A stretch of DNA of 64,000 nt, taken from contig CAKJVC010000012.1 of assembly GCA_918026815.1 (NCBI GenBank), forward strand, positions 2,790,001 to 2,854,000, written 5' to 3'. A model generated the notes under the pieces. The model had not been told where the DNA came from. It ran no database searches and saw only the letters and a list, made by a program, of their open reading frames with translations. Position numbers and translations under genes: made by a program. Below, one piece after another: positions 1 through 10,857 of the stretch (the stretch's first letter is position 1; every line of letters begins with the position of its first letter). The DNA comes from Chalara sp. BL73. Taxonomy: Eukaryota > Ascomycota > Leotiomycetes > Helotiales.

Positions 1-2750
1 CATATGTGATATACCTACTTCTCCCTAAACCAACCAACCTCGGACCAAGATTTTCTATCTATATTAAATTAGCCAGTAGGACCGTAACACTTATTTACAA
101 ATACAACAGCTAGCTAAACGTACTAATAAACTAAATCCAGTAATTCAAGCTGTTTTTACGAATGTAGCTGTGTTTAACTTTGCAAATAAAACTTTACATT
201 TTTTTTTAAAATTGCTCGTTAAAATTTAAAGTTCGAAATTGTCGAATAATATTTTACAAACTTTATAAACGTTATTTTAAAACTGTTGTTTTTTAATTAT
301 CGATAAAAAATCTATAATTGACTTTAAAACTTTTGCTTTAATAAACTTGCAGTTGCAGCTTATTTTTTCAAGCTGTTTTTATATATATTTTAACAATTTG
401 AACGTTTTAATATATAGTGATTTTTTTTAGCTATTGTTTGTTAAAAAAAAAGTTTTGTTTGCTACAACTATTACGAACGTTGCAGCTATAGCTAGTTAAA
501 AAGTTTATTAATTTTTTACTTGTACGTTGCGTTTTACAAAAGTTATGCGTTTTACAAAAGTTATGCGTTTTACAAAAGTTATGCGTTTTACAAAAGTTAT
601 GCGTTAACAAAACGAAAACGTTATTTCGATTAAATTTCGATTAGTATTACAAAAGTTACGTATTTCGAGTTTAACTAAAAAAAGCTAAAAGTTGTTATTT
701 AGTCGAGTACAAAACTAGCTTTTTTTAAATGAAATTGCAACGTTCGACAATGCTTTACAGTTATATTTTATTAATATTCGAATACTAAAATACAACTACA
801 ATACGTTTATAAACTTAAACGTGCTTATTAAAAAAATTACAGCTCGTTATTAAAAAGCCGATACTGCTAATACTACAAATAAAAAAACAAAAAAGCTAAC
901 AGCTGAAATTTGCTTTTTTATTAAAGCTCGAATAATATTAACTTAAAACTTCTAAACAAAAATAAACTTAGTAAATAACACGTTAAACGTTGTATAAAAC
1001 ATTTTTTAACTAATTAAGCTTGTAAACGTTAACGACATGCTTAATTTTATACTAGTAAAATTCGATAATTATAACGAGCCAAAATTTAGTAATTGTAGCT
1101 TTAGTTTAATTCTAGTTTTTTTTGCTACACGTTATTTTAATTTAAATAATAAATCTTGTATTTGTACACAGTTTTTTTTACAGCTAATATATACTTTTAC
1201 AGTTTACAAAAACTAGAGTTTAATACTACTTCGAATAGTTACAAACTTGTTAAATCGAAAACATGCTTTTAAATTATTATACATAGTAATATTACAAGTA
1301 AAATCTTTACAAAGTATACTGTTTAAAATTGCGTTTTTATTTAATCGATTTGCAATTTTAAAATTTTAAGTTCGAAAAAATCGAAATTTAAACATAATTT
1401 ATAAAAGTTTACAAATTAAATAGCATTTTGTATTTTTTGTTTACTTAATATAAAAGCTGTAAACTTCAAAAACGCTACTTGTAAACTCGTAAAATACTAC
1501 TTGTAAATTTTTTTTTTTTGTTTACAATTTTTTTTTTTGATTTTATTTCTTTTTATTTAAAAAGCGGTAATTAAATTTTAAAAATTCTGCCGAATTAAAT
1601 AACTTATTTTAGCAAGCAGTTAATAAATATTTCGGTTTAAGTAATATTTATTACTTTTAACTTTTTTTATAACTACAATTTTTATTAACAATTACAATAC
1701 TTTTGCTTTTTAAATCTAATAGTTTAATTGTTATATTTTACTATGTCTAGTATATTATTTTTTATTTTTACTAATATTTTTTTTTTTTTTTTTGTTAATT
1801 TGAAATTATTAACTGTTATTTAGCTTTATTAACTTTTAATACTAAAAACTACAAAAATAAAATAATAATACTTAAAAAAATAAAGCGAATAATAATAGCA
1901 AAAAACGAAACATCGAAAAAAAACAGTATTATTAAAAAAAGCAAAACAAGTTAGTAAATTTAAATAATTTTACAGCTTATTACAAATTATATTAATTCGT
2001 TACAGTTTTGTTACTATTTGTATTTTTTCGATTTACTGTTATTATACATTTATTTTTTGCTATGTTTTTTTTTCGAGTTGCTTTTTTTCGCACTAATCGC
2101 GTTATAAATCTTTTTCGTTTTTTAAATCTCGAATTATATATAATTTAATTAGTTAAAAAAGTCCAAAAAACAAAGTGTAATTATTGCAAAAATAGCAAAA
2201 AAGTTTAAATACAATGCGTTACAGTTAATAAATATTTAAATAACAGCTGTAAAAATTGCTATTACAATAATAAAAAAGCTCGATATTTATTTTGTAAGTT
2301 TTAATTATACTTTTTAAAATTTTAATACTAATATTTACAGTTCGTAAAGTCCGAAAGTTACATTTGTATTTGTTACTTAAACTATTCGAAATACAGCCGA
2401 ATATAATTACATTTTTTTTAAATTTAATCGTACTTTTTTTTTCGAGCTTTTAAAGCCGAAAAAAAAAAATACAACGAACTGCTTTTATACTTGTTTTTAC
2501 TGTTTTGGCTAAAAATCCCGAGTTAAATTTTTGAAGTATATTTTCAAGCTTGTAACTTTATTTACAAGTATATACTAACTCGTATTTAGTTATAAAGTTA
2601 AAAAAAAAGCGACTCGAAACTTTTAACATTAAACACTTAAAACGAAACAAAACAAAAAAAATAAAATTAATTGTTAGCTACTATAAAGCACTTAGTAAAC
2701 TTTATAATAAAAAAGCAAATAAATTAAATAAGGATTTTAATATTAAGTAA
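1..2750. repeat. AT-rich, ORF-free island (probable RIP-decayed repeats)
   Basis: This stretch is dominated by A and T, with very few GG or CC steps, and has stops in every frame: no ORF above 60 codons begins before about 3.9 kb. The composition changes sharply near 2.75 kb. It resembles AT isochores of ascomycete genomes, where repeats are mutated by RIP (C to T, mainly in CpA), but I cannot compute a RIP index here, so RIP is inferred. No transposase or reverse transcriptase domain is readable. The base composition is quite unlike the genes from 5.2 kb onward. It could be subtelomeric, pericentromeric or simply a nest of old transposons. Confidence 0.75.
529..600. repeat. Four-copy 18-bp tandem repeat
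   Basis: The unit GCGTTTTACAAAAGTTAT is repeated four times head to tail without visible mismatch, followed by a partial fifth copy. It lies inside the AT-rich island. Identity between copies in an otherwise decayed region suggests recent slippage expansion. Confidence 0.9.
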
Positions 2751-2941
2751 AATAATTAAGCAAAAATAGCAGCGGAGTTGTGCTTTACAAGTGGCGTTTA
2801 GGTTTTACGGATAATTTACGGAGTACAGCTAGCTTAGTAATCAAATAAAGCAAGCTTTTCAGTCAAGCACGGGTTTTACCAAGCCGTGATCCCTAGTAAA
2901 GTTTGTTTTAATGTAACAATTTAAACCGAACAAAAATTTAT

Positions 2942-3100
2942 TGTCACGATCATGGATCATGTGACCTAGATGGGCTTGGCGACCCCTCATTTCTATCATG
3001 GTCGCGCACAACGATTGCCTTTCCTCCTTAGTTTAGTATTCTCGTAATAGAACCACCTTACTAGCCGCCTTACCAGGCCAAAGGATCTGGATACGTGACA
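2942..3100. mobile_element. LTR-like element A (solo LTR or LTR of a decayed retroelement)
   Basis: The element starts TGTCACG and ends CGTGACA, giving 7-bp inverted termini of the TG...CA type found on LTRs. It shares an exact 29-bp core (3018-3046) with the element at 4228-4419, and the sequence 3' of the core is also similar up to the shared end. No clean 5-bp target duplication is visible (TTTAT on the left, TTTCG on the right). It is far less AT-rich than its surroundings. A short terminal-inverted-repeat DNA element is the alternative. Confidence 0.55.
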
Positions 3101-4227
3101 TTTCGATTCGTAAATTTAAGTAAAAAAGCTTAAAAGTATAAACAACTATTAATTGTTATAACTAAAAAAACAAACTACAAGCAAAAAAAACAAAAAAAAC
3201 AGTGCTTTATATGCAGGATGCTGGCTAAAAGCCAGTGTAAGCGAGCTTTGTAGCGTTGGTTGGAGGGCGATGGCTGAACACCTGTATGCGGTGCCCTCTA
3301 CGAACCTGGAATCGGTATTACTCTCCTGAGGCAGTTTAATAACGATTCCAGAGCCGAGATTCAGCCCAAACAGTAATATAAAAGGATTTCTGGGGCCAAA
3401 GTGAAAAAAAAAGCAAAGTTTTTACGCTAAAGCCAAAAGTTTTTCTGTAAAAAGTATTACTTCGATTTAACAACAAACTTTTTACAATACTGAAAAACGA
3501 GTTAAAACACGACTTAAGCTACTTTTGAACTAGCTTTTAATTATTTGTACTTGTTTACTATACGAGTTTCGAAACACACAACGTAGAAAAGCTGAAAAAG
3601 TAAACCGGAAAAACGGTCGAAAGTTATACGTACAACAAAATTACAACACAAGTATTTAAGCGGCTTGTACTTTCGATAAATACATACTTATAGCCGAAGA
3701 AAAAATCGCGGAGAAAAGTCGACAAAGCGAAAGCTGTAATAAAAAAAAATGTGTAAAAAACAAAAAAATCGACAAACGTGAAAAAAAAACTTTTTTTTAT
3801 TAAAACTCGATTTTTAACACTTACTGGAATATATAAAAAGTTTTTTGGAAGAAGTATATTAAGGCTACTAGTTTATTAATATTGGCTAGTACAGTTTTTG
3901 TAGAGTACTTGTGCTTTTGCTTTGTTCTTTTTTACTCTCGAGAATTTGTATATATTGTCAACTCCCCAACCGAATTGCTAGGCCCGAGTGCCCTGGCCGT
4001 GCTACATAGTCCTCGACTGATACAGCACGTTAAAAGGAATAATAATAATAATAATTGTAGCGTTGGTTGCCAAGCTTTGAGGTGCCGAGCCCTGTGGTAA
4101 CAGCGGCCAAGCTCTACCGAGCTCTGCAGTGCTTGGCGCCAAGCTCGAGATAGGGTCAGGGCCGTGACATTAAGTATTACAAATAGTTTTCAAGCTCGAG
4201 AACGAGCTTATTTGGAGAAAAAAGTAT
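3101..4227. repeat. Degenerate sequence between the two LTR-like elements
   Basis: This is a mosaic of moderate-GC segments (about 3210-3400 and 3960-4170) and AT-rich decayed DNA (about 3410-3900). The string TAGCGTTGGTTG occurs near 3251 and again near 4056. A further CGTGACA end occurs at 4163-4169, suggesting another truncated copy of the same element family. At about 1.1 kb it is too short for an intact retroelement interior, and no pol-like protein can be read. Confidence 0.5.
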
Positions 4228-4419
4228 TGTCACGCTTTTTAATATCGCACCAGACGCCCATTGGTTCGCTTACCAGCTCACCTATGGTGGTCACGTGGTA
4301 ATGGTCTTTATATTAGGGATGCCACAGCAACAGCTACACCTTTCCTCCTTAGTTTAGTATTCTCGTATTGAAGCACCTATCATACGCCCCAACAGGCTCA
4401 TAGGATCGTGATCGTGACA
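4228..4419. mobile_element. LTR-like element B, related to 2942-3100
   Basis: The element starts TGTCACG and ends CGTGACA, and contains the exact 29-bp core shared with element A (here 4339-4367). It is 192 bp against 159 bp for element A. Left and right flanks (AGTAT and GTTGC) show no target duplication, so the two copies may belong to rearranged or nested insertions. Confidence 0.55.
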
Positions 4420-5267
4420 GTTGCTCAACGGATCAAAGCTCAACGAGAGCTCTATTGCAGGCGTGAACGAGCTAGTAGCTAGCCGATTCGGAAGCTCTAG
4501 GCTAGCTGATTCGATAGACACATCGTGTCACAACACGCGATGTGGATCTACAGATACAGAGGGCAACGGTGGTATCATACGAGAATCTATAGGGCACGTG
4601 TGCTTGGGAGCACGGGACGTGACACGTCGGTCATGTCGACAGTGTCACTTGGTGGTAGGCTAGAGCCTGGAGGAGCCAAGAAGAGGTCGGAGACAAATCC
4701 ATCGTAAGCGTCACCTGGGAGTAACAAATACTTTCCTGGCTTGCGCGGCCGTGAATAGACTAGTTGACTAGTTTATTATAATATGGAAATGAATTTAGAA
4801 CGAAGGCAGGGGGACCCAAAATCGTTGTGTGTGCGGAATCGATTGAAGAATGCATATATTACATGTCAGGCACTTTTCTATTTAATACGTGATAGTTCTG
4901 AGTAGTATTATAATAATCTGGTAAAACAGAAAAAAACAGAAAGTAGATTTCAATGAAATTGTCTTGAAATACAGCCTCTGATTGGCCATAGTCACACCTA
5001 ATGCGGCTATTCCCATCGCATTGACGGTTAAAAGGATACAAATTTCAAATTTCAAATCTCATATTGCGTGGTGATAGTATTGATTTTAGAGGCCGATGTA
5101 TCTCGAGAAGTACTAATAGGTACACTGTGTTAAAAACTCTAGGATACCAAGAATAGGCTCATATGCCTGGGTTTTGGCAGGGACAACAAATATAAGCATG
5201 AACAAAGTCTCATGCTGTGTATTATCACAACTCAAAACGCATAGATTTGCACTGTACTCCGTCCGCA
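4420..5267. other. Repeat-island edge and 3' flank of mcl1, no gene seen
   Basis: Normal-GC DNA with fragments carrying further GTGTCAC and GTGACAC strings (near 4526 and 4619) that resemble the LTR ends. After about 4740 it is ordinary intergenic sequence. I see no coding potential or RNA gene. Confidence 0.5.
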
Positions 5268-7902
5268 TCATGACCAGTTCTGTAGATCCTCGTCCATTCC
5301 ACTAGTCAGTCGTTCCTCGCCAATTTCTCGAATCTTCTCCCCAAGGACTGTACGCCCATATCGTTCAGCTACCTTCCCAGCCGCCTCAATCATCCGGCCA
5401 GTGCGGTCACGCATTAGCGTAACTATCTCAAGGGCTCGCATGCCTCTCTCCTCGCCCTCTCTGCACTCCACAGCCATCATTTGGATCAGGGCTTTGTCAA
5501 TTTCGAGCTCCATTTTTTGTAGCGCGTTACGCTGCGTGTGAGAGCTTTTTGTTGAGTCAATCAAATCCCGCTGTTGTGCCGTTAATATGCTCTTGAGAAC
5601 ATAATCGCTTTCTAACTTCTTAAGCTCATCGCCTTCTTCGAGGGCACTTTCATTCTGAGAATCCCTTTTCGGGCTCGTCGAAAGGGGAATATGAAACTCG
5701 AACTCGGACAGGAGCGGACGTGGAAAATACGGATACTGATCGCCACCTTTGAGAATAATACAATGAAACTTGTTGTCAGCAACGGCAACTGGATAATAAG
5801 TTTCTGTCTTTCGGCCAGACGCAAGCCGATCCAATAATTTTGTATCGAGAAGCGGTACCCAGACCGCTTGAGAGGGCATACGCCAATGGAGAAGAGTGAG
5901 AAGAGTTCCCGTGGAATCATAAATGCAAGGATCCTGTGCACATTGTCAGCCTAGGCCTTTCGCTCAACATAACGCAGGACTGACACCATTATCTGAAAAG
6001 AATACACTTTTCAGTATAGTTCCATCAGGCAAGGCAACTGTATCTTCGTTTTGGCAGATTTCATCCCGCCTAATATTCTGGATAGTATATAATAGCTTAG
6101 TGTTTCCATCTGGCCCCACTGGACCATTTCCAATGGTTAAAACGTAGTCTCGCCAGCTTGCACAAGTGACTGATGGACTGCTCTTTTGTCTATATACTCT
6201 GTAAGGTACACCAAAAAGTGTATAGATTCTGACGTAGCCTGCTGTTGTTGTAACCGTGATGAATGATTCGCTGAGTGATATGGCCATCACATCCTCTCCT
6301 TTTGGTAGCTGAGTTCTCCAGTCTGCTCTAGTTGTCCAAGTTTCGTGAGGTCGATAGAATAGCGATGCAGGAGTCTCGCCATTCACAGGGCAGGAGAACA
6401 GTGTGCCCTTCTCATTTAAGCAAGCTTTGTCATAGAGGAATGTGTCAGTGAAATGAAGGTCACGATTAAACTCATGATCGTAAAATTCCACAGTGACCGT
6501 ATTGTGGGTATCTTGATCAACAGTCCAGACAAAGCCAATAAGATTGAGGCAGAGGTACTTCCGATTCCCTCGCCATGGTGTAGCGCCTGGTTGAAATGAT
6601 TCATGGTATTGAGGTCCCCAAACTTGAGCGGTACGGCGTTTAGAAAGCGATTCACCATAAGGATTAGTCCCTCCATTTGGTCTTTTCCCATTTGCATTGA
6701 GTCCTATAGCGTATCCTGCACCATCATCATCAACAACAAAATCGTCCTCGTCAGCCATAATTTCAGAGCCTAGAAGGTCGGCCAGGCTGTCGGGCGATTC
6801 TTGTCGAGCGGCTCGATGTGGGACATCTTTATGTCCATTTACCAACGGTCGCCAGACGTTCGCAGACACCTCGGTGAGCGGATCATGTATGAAAGGAGCA
6901 GATTGAAGCCCTAGCTTGGCGAAATGAGAATGTTCCGCAGGTACAAATTCGTTGTAGATATATACTTCTCCGTCCGAGTTGGTGTAGGAGAAGATATTCT
7001 TCGTTGGATGCCAGGCCATATCAATGACGTTAGCATAGTCGTATGTTGCAATGACCCTCTGAGTTTTGGTTTCCCACAGCATAATCTTCCGGTCCTTGCC
7101 AGCAGTTGCTAACATCGCCCCATTCGGTGACCAAGCTACAACTGTCACGTCGCCCATATGCCCGCTTGCAAAGGTCCGTTGGTTCTCCCAGTCGCTTCTA
7201 GACATCACCTGAATATCCCTAGTGGCTGTCGGCGCAGCAAACGCCCTTCCATCCGGATGCCAGACAATCTTGGAACTAGTCTCGCTATCCGCCTCCACAC
7301 TCCGTATCAATCCATCAACTTCGCGCAGGAGTTCAGGCTCGTTGTTGACCAATGAGTAGACATACACTATACCATTAGTGCCTGACAGCGCAATATACTT
7401 GCCGCTCGGATCAAAGGACAAATGCTTTATAGGCTTAGGTAGATCTCGCAAATACATCACAGAGCTAGTATCTGATGTATCGACAATTTTCACGACTAGC
7501 TCGTCGCTTGCCACCGCGCACCACCTGCCGTTCGGAGATAGAGCCAGATCTCGAATGGGAAGGGTACTTCGGATAAGAAATTTTTCGAAGCTCATTGTGT
7601 CGAAGGAGAATTTGCTCACAGTCCCATCCTCTGAACCAGTGACGAAGAATGTATTCTGTGACAATCATTAGATATGCTCATTGTACGCAGAATTCACCAA
7701 CAGTTGCAGCCACGGCTAGATTGTCCTCGGAGATATCATCAATGTTGGTGGGCTCCCCATCAGAGTTGGTTCTGAAAACACGAGCAAAATTGTTCGATCC
7801 AACAGTCACCAATTTTGTGCCATCAGGAGTGTAGGCGAGATGCGTTCTTCCAGCAGTGTGCGCGGGCCGACCCCGTTGCCGAACTTGAGTGGTCGTTGCC
7901 AT
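5268..7902 (-). CDS. mcl1: Mcl1/Ctf4/WDHD1-type replisome adaptor (SepB family)
   Basis: WD40-plus-SepB-domain protein of about 840 residues, the usual fungal Mcl1 size. Ctf4-family proteins link DNA polymerase alpha-primase to the CMG helicase and act in sister-chromatid cohesion in the nucleus. The start at 7902 gives an N-terminus beginning the WD40 propeller (RPAHTAGRTHLAYTPDGTKL). WD repeats fill roughly the first 300 residues (GHMGDVTVVAWSPNGAMLAT is one clear blade), followed by an acidic stretch (EDDFVVDDDGAG), the SepB/mid domain (PGATPWRGNRKYLCLNLIGF) and a helical C-terminus. Introns: 5934-5984 (GTCAGT...CACAG, joining ...SDNG to DPCIYDSTG) is firm. The first intron ends at 7656 and starts at 7701 (46 nt, donor GTTGGT) or at 7686 (31 nt, donor GTACAA). 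I favour 46 nt because 31 nt is too short for normal splicing. The gene is divergent from the WD40 gene at 8178. Confidence 0.93.
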
Positions 7903-8177
7903 TGCTGGAGTTTTAAATGTACCAAAAATTAGAGATGTTCATCAATCTTTCCAAGTTGTCAAATGAAGTATTAGAAAGAGGTGGATGTGAAAGACGCGTC
8001 GGACGCGCCTGTTCCACTTTACACGAAAATCCCGTGCCAGCTTGGCACTGGTATCCACTACCAATCATACTGAGGTAGACTGTACAAACAAGTATCACAA
8101 AAGCAGACATACCCAGGGTGGAATTACTTTTGAAGGGAGCATCACAACCCCATGCGACGTTCATCAGAACATACAAC
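7903..8177. promoter_or_regulatory. Shared divergent promoter, mcl1 / WD40 gene
   Basis: A 275-bp space between two start codons that face apart must contain both promoters. I see no certain TATA box or known factor site. Confidence 0.5.
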
Positions 8178-9470
8178 ATGTCACGCTCAAAAGATCCAGG
8201 GCATTTTTTCCAAACAGATGCTTCGGAATCAACGCGGGCTCGAAAGGCTGCAAAGTCTCACAACACGAATGGCAATCCAATCGTGCTTCGTTCAAAGATT
8301 CTCAATGTTGTTCCAGATCCGCAGTCATTAAGTTGCGTCTACGTAGCAGAGAGCGCGGGTTGTGTTCGCAGAGTCAATATAGAAGTAGGTATGATATTGC
8401 GACTTAGCATGCTTGCAACTGATAACTAAAGCTGGTTTAGTCTAAGGATTCAAAAACTGTTTATCGGGGTCCCACTGCCCCTCTCACATCGGTGGCAATA
8501 GGAGGCGTAGGTGGAGCAACTGTCTTCGCAGGCTGCTGGGACAAAGATGTATGGAGCTGGAATAGGGACAGCACCGCCTTGGTGAGGAAGTACAAAGGAC
8601 ATTCGGATTTTGTCAAGGCTGTTATCTGTACAAAGATAGAAGGAAAGCAAGTGAGTACAAGCACTTGGGCAGGATAATGCCCAATGCTAACCTCCACAGT
8701 GTGTTATATCTGGGGGTGCCGACAGTAAGATCATAGTGTGGGATGCTGAGACTGGTGACCGCATTCATACACTTCGCGACAAGTCAGATAATATGATGGC
8801 ACTTCAGGATCTAGTGATCGATCTCGAGGACTCTACCGAATCAGAAATCGTGCTCTTTTCCTGTAGCAGTGACCCCTATATACGTCGATGGCGTATTAGT
8901 TTAGAGTCTGCTTCGCAAATAGTTGACTCCGGGAACGAGGTAATGGAGGCTTTGAGCAGCACCAATATTCTTGCTCACGAAACAAGCGTATACAAACTAC
9001 TTTTTGTCGGGGACGGGCATTATTCAAATCTTTGGACAGCAAGTGCAGATGGGACTGCGAAGTGCTTATCGAGGTTACAGGGTTGGCGTGTGGATGATAG
9101 TTATGAGCATGGAGACTACGTGAGAGCAGTGGTGGTGACTGAAGACTGGGTAGTAACCGCGGGAAGAAATGAGGATGTAAAAGTGTGGGATAAGACGACT
9201 GGGAAGCTGCACCATGTATACGAAGGGCATTTTGAGGAGATTACCGGTCTCGCGGTCATGTACGGAGAGAAAAATGTTGTAAGTGTTAGTATTGATGGAA
9301 GCGTAAGAACGTGGGGCCTAGACAAGATGGAGCTAGAACAGGCGATCAAGGAAAGAGACGAAAAGGCGAGAGGATTGGTACAGGTCCAGAGTGTGGAGCC
9401 AACGAAGACACTTTTGACTGCTGAGGAGGAGGCCGAACTGGCTGAATTGATGGATTCTGATGATGAATAG
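8178..9470 (+). CDS. WD40-repeat protein, 395 aa
   Basis: Three exons: 8178-8384, 8441-8650 and 8700-9470, with introns 8385-8440 (GTAGGT...TTTAG) and 8651-8699 (GTGAGT...CACAG), all phase 0. The spliced protein is a single WD40 propeller. Blades include TVFAGCWDKDVWSWNRDS, then GHSDFVKAV...GGADSKIIVWDAETG across the second intron, and GRNEDVKVWDKTTGKLHHVY and SIDGSVRTWGLDKME near the end. The C-terminus is acidic and helical (EEEAELAELMDSDDE). There is no signal peptide or membrane segment, so a soluble scaffold is expected. I cannot assign it to a named complex; WD40 proteins are too alike to guess from sequence alone. The start at 8178 was chosen because the ORF from it leads directly into the propeller. 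Confidence 0.88.
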
Positions 9471-10857
9471 ATCAATAGATGGTGCTGCGGCTACCCTATT
9501 ACACGCCTAATTTGCATCATAATCAGACTCTTTTCAAGCCTGCAATCCTGTTTTGCTGTGCACAAACAAAGCCCTGTAATGATAATTATGTTTGTTTTGT
9601 TTTAATTTCCCTCTTCTTCTTCTTCTTCTTCTTTCTTTCTTTCTTTCTTTCACTTTTACTTTTACTTTTACTTTGGGGCGAACCTGGTAAGTGATGAGCC
9701 GGCTAATGGGATTGTTTTGCATGCGTGGGTATTGGTGTGTGCAGTTAGGTGTGCGTGTCTCCAAAATCTATCCAGTAAGTAGATAGGTAGGTAAGTAGGT
9801 ACAGTAACCGTGCTGAACACTGACTGGGCAGCATGCGACTGTACGAGTACGAGTCCGCACTGTAAACTTTAAATCTCCGAGCGGGAGAGAACTGAGCACG
9901 CCCCTAATCAATTAAGGTTGTGGATCCAGCGCCAAAATGCCGGAACCAGGCTAGGCTAGGCAGGGGAGAGGCCGCTGGCTAATGAGCCCACTGTTCCCCT
10001 ACATCCCCATGCGTTACCTACTAGTTTGCGTTTTTGTTTGTGCTCAGATCTACCAAGTGCAGCATGTAAGTAAGTACCTGCATCGTTAAACTACCACTAA
10101 CTGTACTAGTAGAGTACAGTACTTTATTCATGAGGTATCGCTTCGTGGCGTGGTGCAGGTATCAGCCACCTCTCTCTGACCTCAACTACCGGCGCCTAGC
10201 TAAGTGCTATTTAACTTTCCTTTACTCTGGCTGCGGCCAATTCCAGCTTGCTCAGCGCCTCACGGTTATTAATCACTCGTGTTGGCTCAAATTTCGGGAA
10301 ACGGCACACGAAGTCTACTCTGCCTCTGCCGGCAGAAGCAGACGGGATGCCACCTCCCCGACCCCTATATGCCCCAGGATAGATAAACCCAATAATACGC
10401 CCTGATTCAGGAACACTCCTCCCTTCTCCCTCGATCACTTTAGGTTCATTCAATTAGTGCCACACTACTGGACGTGGCGCACTCCTCGTCCGCTTTATAC
10501 TGTAGCTGCCGTGCGCTTTCCCGTGAGCTCGTGCGCTATAAACTTCGCTGCGGAAGTCTGCATTAGATCAAAGTGGCTGTAGATCTACGAGCCAAATTCA
10601 TATCAGTTTAGTGCGGACGGAATAACCCTTAGCGTTAACTCTGGTATTTTTTCTTGTCTCAAAATCTGTACATACCTCGAGTTCCTTTTAGTCATGCCTG
10701 CACTCATTTTTCAGAAAATCGAAGGTTCGGTGTCCAGCCTCTCAGAAGCAGCTCTCGGGCTTTTGGTCCTAACACTTCGCATGCTATAACTCTCTATTAG
10801 GATCGAGTTTGACGTATTCAATCTTTTGGGGGGGATGAACAGTTCTCGTAGACAAGC
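9471..10857. other. 1.4-kb intergenic region with promoter-like simple sequences
   Basis: No gene is seen. It holds a pyrimidine microsatellite (9611-9673), a GTAG/TAGG-rich run (about 9777-9805), and an exact inverted repeat ACTGTACT-agtag-AGTACAGT at 10100-10120. It probably contains the 5' UTR and promoter of the gene at 10858. Confidence 0.5.
9611..9673. repeat. Compound CTT/CTTT/ACTTTT microsatellite
   Basis: A run of CTT repeats passes into CTTT repeats and then three ACTTTT units, giving about 63 bp with only pyrimidines (plus a few A) on the + strand. It lies about 140 bp past the stop of the WD40 gene. Confidence 0.9.

Noticed and set aside
1..4740. Possible telomere or centromere
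   Set aside because: No TTAGGG-type repeats are present, and AT richness alone does not identify a centromere.
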